NCBI GenBank assembly: GCA_051892875.1 | Contig: JBJFGR010000025.1 | Span: 1-21,140 of the forward strand | DNA from: JBJFGR01 sp051892875 | GTDB lineage: Bacteria > Pseudomonadota > Gammaproteobacteria > Enterobacterales > Succinivibrionaceae | Direction: 5' to 3' | Length of the DNA stretch: 21,140 nt | In this document: positions 9,244 to 14,631 of the stretch, one piece after another | Numbering within the stretch: position 1 is the first letter of the stretch | How the letters are laid out: each line of letters begins with the position of its first letter | Translations under genes and position numbers: made by a program | Notes under the pieces: model-generated | What the model was told of the DNA's origin: nothing | The model's database searches: none | Seen by the model: the letters and a program-made list of their open reading frames with translations, nothing else

Positions 9244-10089
9244 TTAAGCAATACCACTTACAATTCGAGATGCTTTACTTTGAATAACAGCATTAACAAA
9301 TAATATAAATAATGCAAATATCAACATAACTAGAGCAATAGCTGTAGCACTTGCGTAATCAAATTCTTGCAATTCAGCCATTATCAGCAAAGGTGCTATT
9401 TCTGTCTCATAAGGTTTGTTACCAGCTATAAATACAACACTTCCATATTCACCTATACTACGAGCAAAAGCCATTGAGAACCCTGCAATCAGTGCTGGTT
9501 TTATTTCAGGAAAAACTACTGAAAAAAAAGTTTTAAAAGGTGAAGCACCTAATATATAAGCAGCTTCTTCATACTCTGATTCAACTTTTTCTAATACAGG
9601 CTGAACACTTCTAACCACAAAAGGTATACCAATAAAAACTAACGCAACCGTAATACCAATGGGTGTATACGCTATATCAACTCCCAAATCACTAAAAAAA
9701 CTTCCTATCCAACCATCCTTAACAACTAAATGAGTAAGCGAAATACCAGCAACTGCAGTAGGTAATGCGAAAGGTAATTCAATTAATCCATCTAATATTC
9801 TTTTGCCTGGAAATTTATAACGCACTAAAACAAAAGCAAGAATAAGTCCCATTACGACGTTTATAAGTGAAGCAATTAAAGATGTTAAAATACTAACTTT
9901 ATAACTTGCTAATACTCTTGGTCTAGTAACTGTTTCAAAAAATTCAGTTAAAGATAACTGAGACGAAAATACCACTAAGGAACACAATGGTATAATCACC
10001 ACTAATCCTAAAATTGATAATGTAATGCCTAAAGATAAACCAAAACCTGGAATTACATTTTTTTGTTTTATTTTTTTTGTAAATACCAT
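9244..10089 (-). CDS. cysT: sulfate ABC transporter permease (CysT/CysU)
   Basis: Inner-membrane permease partner of CysW. The 281 residues carry about six hydrophobic segments, with LPFALPTAVAGISLTHL (105-121) and the EAA loop YEEAAYILGAS (173-183). FARSIGEYGSVVFIAGNKP is the conserved CysT motif. It has a good AAGGA ribosome-binding site. It is separated from sbp by 218 nt that hold a strong hairpin and a pentamer repeat, so its expression may be lower than, or partly independent of, sbp. Confidence 0.93.
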   Translation of the reverse strand: MVFTKKIKQKNVIPGFGLSLGITLSILGLVVIIPLCSLVVFSSQLSLTEFFETVTRPRVLASYKVSILTSLIASLINVVMGLILAFVLVRYKFPGKRILDGLIELPFALPTAVAGISLTHLVVKDGWIGSFFSDLGVDIAYTPIGITVALVFIGIPFVVRSVQPVLEKVESEYEEAAYILGASPFKTFFSVVFPEIKPALIAGFSMAFARSIGEYGSVVFIAGNKPYETEIAPLLIMAELQEFDYASATAIALVMLIFALFILFVNAVIQSKASRIVSGIA

Positions 10090-10177
10090 TTTTTATCCTT
10101 ACATGTTTATAAATACTCTATTTTGCCTCAATTCAAGACACATGCTTTTTTATATTCATACTGTACTGTTATAATTA

Positions 10178-10234
10178 AAAAACTTAAGAATGTTATACAA
10201 ACAATTTTTATTAAATAACATATCTCAAGTTTTT
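10178..10234 (-). terminator. long terminator-like hairpin between sbp and cysT
   Basis: Arms 10178-10196 and 10215-10234 pair over about 19 bp with one mismatch and one bulge, around an 18-nt loop. On the minus strand the stem is followed by TTTTTTAATTATAA. It lies about 75 nt beyond the sbp stop. It could be a partial terminator, or an mRNA-stabilising 3' end that keeps sbp transcripts in excess of cysTWA. Confidence 0.65.
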
Positions 10235-10254
10235 AATGTTTTATATTTATTTGA

Positions 10255-10299
10255 TTCAATTCAATTAAATTAAATTAAATTAAATAAAATAAAATTAAA
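10255..10299. repeat. pentanucleotide tandem repeat (TTCAA/TTAAA type)
   Basis: Nine consecutive 5-bp units: TTCAA twice, TTAAA four times, TAAAA twice, TTAAA once. It lies 9 nt beyond the sbp stop codon, between sbp and the hairpin at 10178-10234. AT-rich low complexity contributes, but the strict 5-bp period over 45 bp is clear. Confidence 0.8.
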
Positions 10300-10307
10300 T
10301 TTATGAA

Positions 10308-11369
10308 TTATTTACGTTCGTAAATAGAATCAAAAATACCTCCATTCGCAAAATGCTTTTTAGCGGTTACTGTCCACCCCCCAAAATGAGCTATATTAGT
10401 CAAATCAACATTAGTAATAATCCATTTACCATCTTGTGGAATTGACTTTATTACCTTATCTTTTCCTTCATACTTAAATTCATTTAGCACTGTTTCATTT
10501 GAAGGTCGGTAATACCATTGAGCCTCTAATTTTTGAGCTTCAGGTGAATATAGATAATTTAAGTAACCTGTTGCTACTTCTCTAGTACCTCTATCATCAA
10601 CTACTTCATCAACTAACGCTACTGTTGGTTGGCATAAAATTGATACTGAAGGAACAACTATTTCATACTTACCTGGATACTCTTTTAATGATAAAAACGC
10701 TTCGTTTTCCCATGCTAAAAGAACATCACCTTGTCCGTTTTCAACAAATGAAGTTGTCGAACCTCTAGCCCCCGAATCTAACACAACTACGTTTTTATAA
10801 AGAGTCTTGATGCTATTTTTTATTTCTTCTTCCTTTTGGCCTGATTTTTCAAAATAATACCAAGCTGCTAAGTAATTCCATCTAGCACCACCTGAAGTTT
10901 TTGGATTTGGAGTTACAACCTGAACATCATTTCTTAATAAATCATTCCAGTCTAAGATCTTTTTTGGATTTCCAGATCTAACCAAAAATACAATTGTTGA
11001 AGTATATGGAGAACTTTCTAGAGGAAAATTTTTTACATACCCTTCTTTTATCAATCCTGCATTTTTTATAGCATCAACATCTCCTTCTAATGCTAAAGTT
11101 ACAACATCTGCTTCCAAACCATTAGCAACTTCTAATGCTTGTTTCCCAGAACCACCATGTGACTGTGTTATAGAAACATTCTGTTTCTTATTATTTTTCC
11201 AATAATCAGTAAATAAAACATTGTATGCTTTATATAATTCTCTAGTTGGATCATACGAAACATTTACAATTTCTAGATCTTCTTCAGCATATGCAAAACT
11301 AGGTAAATAAAAACTAACACCTAATCCTATCAAACTTGCTAAAACTGTTTTTTTGAATGAAATACTCAT
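10308..11369 (-). CDS. sbp: periplasmic sulfate-binding protein (Sbp/CysP family)
   Basis: Substrate-binding protein delivering sulfate to CysTWA. The 353 residues begin with a Sec signal peptide (FKKTVLASLIGLGVSFYLPS core) ending at AYA, cleaved after residue 28. The mature start EEDLEIVNVSYDPTRELY is typical of the family, as are SHGGSGKQALEVANGLEADVVTLAL and TPNPKTSGGARWNYLAAWYY, which hold the ligand-binding serines and glycines. It has no lipobox cysteine, so it is a soluble periplasmic protein, which implies an outer membrane. AAGGA ribosome-binding site. Sbp and CysP cannot be separated with certainty by eye. Confidence 0.93.
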   Translation of the reverse strand: MSISFKKTVLASLIGLGVSFYLPSFAYAEEDLEIVNVSYDPTRELYKAYNVLFTDYWKNNKKQNVSITQSHGGSGKQALEVANGLEADVVTLALEGDVDAIKNAGLIKEGYVKNFPLESSPYTSTIVFLVRSGNPKKILDWNDLLRNDVQVVTPNPKTSGGARWNYLAAWYYFEKSGQKEEEIKNSIKTLYKNVVVLDSGARGSTTSFVENGQGDVLLAWENEAFLSLKEYPGKYEIVVPSVSILCQPTVALVDEVVDDRGTREVATGYLNYLYSPEAQKLEAQWYYRPSNETVLNEFKYEGKDKVIKSIPQDGKWIITNVDLTNIAHFGGWTVTAKKHFANGGIFDSIYERK

Positions 11370-11413
11370 AAAAAGTCCTTAATAAATACAATAAAATCAA
11401 TAAAACCCAATAT

Positions 11414-11439
11414 CATACAAAACAGATATGTTTTGAATG
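11414..11439. promoter_or_regulatory. operator-like palindrome in the sbp leader
   Basis: Inverted repeat CATACAAAAC - 6 nt - GTTTTGAATG, with 9 of 10 positions matching in each arm. It starts about 6 nt downstream of the predicted transcription start of sbp, a position suited to a repressor operator or a leader hairpin. No regulator gene is present in the window, and I do not recognise the motif. Confidence 0.5.
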
Positions 11440-11451
11440 TTATTTATATGT

Positions 11452-11479
11452 AGTATATCCTACTATTTCGGTATGTCAA
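11452..11479 (-). promoter_or_regulatory. sigma-70-type promoter of sbp-cysTWA
   Basis: Minus-strand TTGACA (11474-11479), a 16-nt spacer, then TATACT (11452-11457), about 83 nt upstream of the sbp start. It has the same perfect -35 box as the aprA and sulfite reductase operons. The spacer and -10 hold a TAGTA-TATCC-TACTA inverted repeat (about 11451-11465), a second possible regulator site. Confidence 0.7.
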
Positions 11480-11590
11480 CTATATTTTTATATTTTTTTA
11501 GTTTTTTTTAATTTTTCTTTTTTTTATTTTTAATAATTATGATTCTATAAGTGCTTTAAATAATTATGTTAAGAAAGAAGAAAGAATAAT

Positions 11591-11635
11591 GGACAGAATA
11601 GAATAGAACAGAACAGAACAAAACAAAACAGAACA
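11591..11635. repeat. pentanucleotide tandem repeat (GAACA/GAATA type)
   Basis: Nine 5-bp units: GGACA, GAATA twice, GAACA three times, AAACA twice, GAACA. It is purine-only apart from a strict C/T at the fourth position of each unit, and so differs in sequence from the repeat at 10255-10299 although it has the same unit length and copy number. It lies upstream of the sbp promoter. Confidence 0.85.
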
Positions 11636-11776
11636 GGCAGGACAGTATACTAAATCCTAGTAATTAAAATTTTGCAAAGATAGCAAGAAAATCAAAAGAA
11701 AATTTATTTATTAATAAAACAGATTTTTATCAGAAATGATAAAGAAAAGTTATGAGTAAAATTCTTACAAAAAAAA

Positions 11777-11799
11777 TTAGTTCACACTTTAGTTCACAC
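11777..11799. repeat. direct repeat TTAGTTCACAC x2
   Basis: Two identical 11-bp copies at 11777-11787 and 11789-11799, separated by one T (12-bp period, close to one helical turn). It lies just beyond the pilin terminator. It may be a protein-binding site or simple duplication; no flanking promoter could be assigned. Confidence 0.5.
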
Positions 11800-11823
11800 T
11801 CTCTTTTCTTAATACTACAGACT

Positions 11824-11863
11824 AAAAAACTATTATTGATATTTTAACCAATAATAGTTTTTT
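11824..11863 (-). terminator. intrinsic terminator after the pilin gene
   Basis: Perfect 15-bp inverted repeat, AAAAAACTATTATTG (11824-11838) with CAATAATAGTTTTTT (11849-11863), around a 10-nt loop. On the minus strand the stem ends in a T6 tract; the A/T ends make it usable in both directions. It lies 33 nt beyond the pilin stop. Confidence 0.88.
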
Positions 11864-11896
11864 ACTTTTTTAAGAATATTACGCTACAGAAAAATT

Positions 11897-12472
11897 TTAA
11901 CATCCACCATCATATATTCTAAAGGTAGTTATTATTTTTTGTGCGTACTTCCAATTTAGAATATATGATACATTACAACCATTTGCCATATTTTTCTTAT
12001 GTTTATCACTTGAGCTTTCAGCATTAGCATCTGCTACAGTGTCTATATTAGCTATCTGATTTTTAGTAAATCCTTTTGGAACGATAGAAATATAAGAAAA
12101 AAATTCACTAGCATTAACTTTAGTATAATAACACCATTCACTTTTGCACTCTCCAGTATCGGATATTTCTGCCATTTCGGCATCTAAGGCATGCATAATT
12201 GTTTCAGGAGTAATTCTTCCATACAGAGCTTTAACTTTACCATCATCCATAATATCAACAGCTGAAACTGATTTATCTTTACCAGCCAAAATAGCCTTTG
12301 AGTACCCCATTGATACCGCACTAGTCAGAGCACCCTTCATACCGTTTAAAGCACTTATCCTAGCATCCTTTTGCAAATCCATAAATTTCGGTGCAGCTGT
12401 TGCAGCCAATATACCTAAAATAACAATAACTACAACTAATTCAATTAAAGTAAACCCTTTTTTCCTATACAT
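11897..12472 (-). CDS. type IV prepilin (MSHA/PilA-like major pilin)
   Basis: Secreted pilin subunit. Prepilin peptidase site G6/F7 in KKGFTLIELVVVIVILGI, with the conserved mature Glu5 (E11) and a single N-terminal hydrophobic helix, then MDLQKDARISALNGMKGALTSAV, which resembles MshA-type pilins of gammaproteobacteria. The C-terminal domain has four cysteines, in GECKSEWCYY, NGCNVSY and the final GGC, enough for two disulfides. The 191 residues fit a pilin. It has an AGGAA ribosome-binding site and its own terminator; no assembly genes (pilus ATPase, pilC, pilD) are near it. It is an orphan inside a sulfur locus; its role in adhesion, motility or DNA uptake cannot be told from sequence. Confidence 0.88.
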   Translation of the reverse strand: MYRKKGFTLIELVVVIVILGILAATAAPKFMDLQKDARISALNGMKGALTSAVSMGYSKAILAGKDKSVSAVDIMDDGKVKALYGRITPETIMHALDAEMAEISDTGECKSEWCYYTKVNASEFFSYISIVPKGFTKNQIANIDTVADANAESSSDKHKKNMANGCNVSYILNWKYAQKIITTFRIYDGGC

Positions 12473-12520
12473 GGTGCGTTCCTATTAAAATATAAACGTA
12501 TTTTCAACCCTTCCAAGCTT

Positions 12521-12548
12521 ATTTTATCCTTAAATACTAAATATTCAA
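12521..12548 (-). promoter_or_regulatory. possible promoter of the pilin gene
   Basis: Minus-strand TTGAAT (12543-12548), 16-nt spacer, TAAAAT (12521-12526), about 49 nt upstream of the pilin start. Both boxes are imperfect and the region is AT-rich, so chance matches are likely. Confidence 0.35.
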
Positions 12549-12720
12549 AATAAAATTCATAAAATATTTACATTAATATCATATATAGCTATCTGAACAC
12601 TCTGATTGTGCCATAAAGACCATTTTGTTAGCGAATTTATAAAAGTTAAAATGAAATTTTTTATATAAAATAGAAACTTCTGTTTTTTAGAAGGAAAATC
12701 ATGATGTAAAAGATCTATAG

Positions 12721-12739
12721 ATAAGATAAGATAAGATAA
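12721..12739. repeat. short pentanucleotide repeat (ATAAG)
   Basis: Three full ATAAG units plus ATAA. It is the third 5-bp-period repeat within 2.5 kb. Confidence 0.55.
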
Positions 12740-12940
12740 TAAAAAAATCCACCTTGATATTTTTTTTACATTTAAATTAAACATGTAAATTTTTGAGTTA
12801 TCGTGCATATGTGTTGGTAAAACATGAAGACTCTTAGTGATTTTAGCCTAAAGATCTTTCACCGATCTTTATGTTCTTTTAAAACTAAAAATTGAAAAAA
12901 ACATTTCAATTCTGTATTTTTGTAGTTGACCAAAAACAAA

Positions 12941-13080
12941 AAAGGAATGTGAAATGGTTTCTGCTACTACTTTATTAAAGAAATTTGTAAACGTCAATAA
13001 CTCTATTCTATTATAGATTCTTGGAAAGTTGTCGAATATAGAAATTCCACTTTCCTACAGAGGAAATAAAGGGATGAGAA
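12941..13080 (+). pseudogene. decayed ORF, possibly the 5' end of a transposase
   Basis: An AAAGGAA ribosome-binding site is followed 7 nt later by ATG (12954) and a frame reading MVSATTLLKKFVNVNNSILL, stopped by TAG at 13014. A second frame continues from the same place as IDSWKVVEYRNSTFLQRK, which suggests a frameshift near 13010 and then loss of the rest. A real ribosome-binding site and start, protein-like composition, plus-strand orientation against all neighbours and abrupt truncation fit a relic of an inserted gene. The N-terminal style resembles some IS transposases, but I cannot name a family. Confidence 0.35.
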
Positions 13081-13091
13081 TTGTATAAATG

Positions 13092-13127
13092 GTGCATAGC
13101 TATCAATTTCAACCAACAACTATGCAC
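13092..13127 (-). terminator. hairpin after thiS, weak terminator candidate
   Basis: Perfect 8-bp arms GTGCATAG (13092-13099) and CTATGCAC (13120-13127) around a 20-nt loop, 18 nt beyond the thiS stop. No T-run follows on the minus strand, so it may act as an RNA 3'-end stabiliser or be a relic of the adjacent decayed element. Confidence 0.4.
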
Positions 13128-13144
13128 AAAGAACCAAATTTTTA

Positions 13145-13372
13145 CTAGATATTAACTATCATTTTTAAACTACCACCACCCATGAAGTATAAAAATTCTA
13201 CTTCATCATTTTGCTTTAAAACAGTAGTATCTTTTTCATCAGAAGGCACAAACTCACCATTTATTGAAACAGTAACATATTGAGGTGTTTCAACATTTTC
13301 TTGAATCATTAATTCATTCAAACTAATGCCATCTTTTACTTCTTTTTTTTCACCAGCTACCAAAATTTCCAT
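13145..13372 (-). CDS. ThiS/MoaD-like sulfur carrier with C-terminal extension
   Basis: Small beta-grasp protein of 75 residues, expected to carry sulfur as a C-terminal thiocarboxylate on Gly-Gly. The fold signature is visible: MEILVAGEKKEVKDGISLNELM, VSINGEFVPSDE, then EVEFLYFMGGG (57-67). Unlike ordinary ThiS, translation does not stop at the glycines; it runs on for nine residues (GSLKMIVNI after G65-G66). By analogy to the HcyS carrier of Wolinella succinogenes, which must lose a C-terminal alanine before it receives sulfur from sulfite reduction, this protein likely needs a protease before activation. It starts 6 nt after tusA with a GGAGA site. No ThiF-like E1 and no JAMM protease gene is in the window. 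Confidence 0.85.
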   Translation of the reverse strand: MEILVAGEKKEVKDGISLNELMIQENVETPQYVTVSINGEFVPSDEKDTTVLKQNDEVEFLYFMGGGSLKMIVNI

Positions 13373-13378
13373 TTTAAT

Positions 13379-13624
13379 TTAATCTCCAACTTTCTTAACA
13401 AATAATGTATACGTACCATCATTATTTTCATCTAACGCTAAAATTTTATGCCCCTCCTCCTTTAATGAACGAGGAACATTTTTAATAGGTTCACCATCAT
13501 TCAATCTTATTGCTAAAATCTGTCCATCGTCTAATTCCTCTATCGCAACTTTCGCTTTTACAAAAGTTTCTGGACAAACTTTATCAGTAATATCAACTTG
13601 ATCATCAAAATGTAAATCAGCCAT
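13379..13624 (-). CDS. TusA/SirA-family sulfurtransferase-like protein
   Basis: An 81-residue TusA-fold protein that in this family binds or relays sulfur through a conserved cysteine. The motif is VCPETFVKAKVAIEEL, with C17 as the likely sulfur-bearing residue. The usual CPxP is CPxT here, as in a subgroup that, as I recall, is found next to sulfite reductases. The C-terminal half reads GQILAIRLNDGEPIKNVPRSLKEEGHKIL, fitting the two-strand TusA pattern. It overlaps the sulfite reductase stop by 8 nt and has a strong GGAGG site, so it is translationally coupled. Its role as a sulfide acceptor or relay to the ThiS-like carrier is inferred from context. Confidence 0.85.
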   Translation of the reverse strand: MADLHFDDQVDITDKVCPETFVKAKVAIEELDDGQILAIRLNDGEPIKNVPRSLKEEGHKILALDENNDGTYTLFVKKVGD

Positions 13625-14498
13625 TATAAGCCTCCAATAATTCTTTTCTTAATTCTTCATCACCTAAACGTTGCAAAGTTGCTCTAAAACGTTCCCCAGG
13701 ATTTGCATGTTTTTCAAAATAATTAATTGCTGCATCAGCAACTCTAAACAAAGTATCTTCATCTTTAATTAAAGGAACTAAATATTCACCTTTATAAATT
13801 TGATTTCCAAATAAACCACCAACAGAAACTAAATAAGCACTAGTACCAGTCCATGAATCTGTAGGACAAGAATGAACACATCTACCACAATTGTTACACT
13901 TCGTATCATCCTTTATTATGTTATTCTTATCTTCTTTATCCTGAGTCAAAGCACCTTCACGACAAACTTTTACACATAAACCACAACCAATACAATTTGC
14001 TCGAGTAAAAACAACGTCGTAAGCCCCTTTTACTCCAAAATCATTTTCTTCTGCTTTTAAACAATTATTAACACACCCAGTTACTCCAAATTTAAATTTA
14101 TGCGGTAATTCTCTCCCAAAATAACGTTCGCTTAACTTTACAGCAATATCATGACTATTTATACAACCACTAGAACAAACTTCATTACCCTGACATGCCG
14201 TAACTGTACGAACCCTAGGTCCACATACCCCTGGGTGTACTCCACCTTCTGCTAACTTATCTTTTACTTCATCAATATTATCAATATAAATAAAAGGAAT
14301 TTCTATTCCTTGACGTGAAGTCATATGAATATAACCTTTACCATATTCATCAGCAACATTGGCAACAGCTCTGATATTTTCAGTAGTTAAATTTCCTCCT
14401 ACAACCCCTAATCTTAATGAAAAATACCCTTTTTGCTTTTGACGCATGAATCCGCCCTTTTTCAATAAAGCATAGTTCACACTTTTATTTGTTGCCAT
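13617..14498 (-). CDS. siroheme sulfite reductase with ferredoxin domain (AsrC-like)
   Basis: Reduces sulfite to sulfide with six electrons in the cytosol. It is a small single-unit enzyme of 293 residues: an N-terminal ferredoxin-like half, RVRTVTACQGNEVC, and the siroheme-[4Fe-4S] ligands C102-x5-C108 and C142-x3-C146 (GCVNNC). A two-cluster ferredoxin insert follows, with C169-x2-C172-x2-C175-x3-C179 and C201-x2-C204-x2-C207-x3-C211. The arrangement matches AsrC and related small anaerobic sulfite reductases rather than CysI (about 570 residues). The asrA/asrB electron-transfer subunits are absent, so reduced ferredoxin may be the donor. AGAGG ribosome-binding site and its own promoter. 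A nitrite reductase is an alternative, but the sulfur genes around it favour sulfite. Confidence 0.9.
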   Translation of the reverse strand: MATNKSVNYALLKKGGFMRQKQKGYFSLRLGVVGGNLTTENIRAVANVADEYGKGYIHMTSRQGIEIPFIYIDNIDEVKDKLAEGGVHPGVCGPRVRTVTACQGNEVCSSGCINSHDIAVKLSERYFGRELPHKFKFGVTGCVNNCLKAEENDFGVKGAYDVVFTRANCIGCGLCVKVCREGALTQDKEDKNNIIKDDTKCNNCGRCVHSCPTDSWTGTSAYLVSVGGLFGNQIYKGEYLVPLIKDEDTLFRVADAAINYFEKHANPGERFRATLQRLGDEELRKELLEAYNG

Positions 14499-14555
14499 AA
14501 TATAACCTCTTTGATATTTAATTATTCATATATGTTTACTAGGTTTAATACCAAT

Positions 14556-14583
14556 ATAATACTACTTTTTTATTTAGTGTCAA
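14556..14583 (-). promoter_or_regulatory. promoter of the sulfite reductase-tusA-thiS operon
   Basis: Minus-strand TTGACA (14578-14583), 16-nt spacer, TATTAT (14556-14561); the start is predicted near 14549, with a leader of about 50 nt. The sequence just upstream of and through the -35 (ATTTTTTTATTGACAC) resembles that of the aprA promoter (ATTTTTATTGACAT). Confidence 0.7.
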
Positions 14584-14631
14584 TAAAAAAATATATTTTT
14601 CCTAGAGATTTTGTATGTTTTTATAAATACC

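Larger units (their letters stand above)
11480..11896. other. gene-poor spacer between pilin and sbp
   Basis: About 420 bases without a supportable gene. It contains very A/T-rich tracts next to the sbp promoter (11480-11540), a purine-rich pentamer repeat (11591-11635), a direct repeat (11777-11799) and the pilin terminator (11824-11863). A 31-codon plus-strand frame beginning MSKILTKKISSHFSS is open here, but no ribosome-binding site or family supports it. Confidence 0.6.
12473..13144. other. 672-base gene-poor region with remnants and repeats
   Basis: Between thiS and the pilin gene. It holds the possible pilin promoter, a short pentamer repeat at 12721-12739, a decayed plus-strand ORF (12941-13080) and a hairpin (13092-13127). 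An 83-codon minus-strand frame at 12557-12808 lacks a ribosome-binding site and recognisable features. The sequence near 12829-12875 shows a small inverted repeat, AAAGATC-TTTCACC-GATCTTT. Confidence 0.6.

Noticed and set aside
10255..11635. Pentamer arrays as a CRISPR array
   Set aside because: The units are only 5 bp with no spacers and no cas genes; they are simple tandem repeats.
11750..11846. Plus-strand 31-codon frame MSKILTKKISSHFSS...
   Set aside because: It runs into the pilin terminator hairpin, includes the direct repeat, and lacks a convincing ribosome-binding site.
12144..12488. 114-codon plus-strand open frame over the pilin gene
   Set aside because: Antisense of the pilin gene, which has a clear prepilin motif, ribosome-binding site and terminator.
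12557..12808. 83-codon minus-strand open frame
   Set aside because: No ribosome-binding site before its ATG, low-complexity AT-driven composition, and a pentamer repeat within it; no family resemblance.
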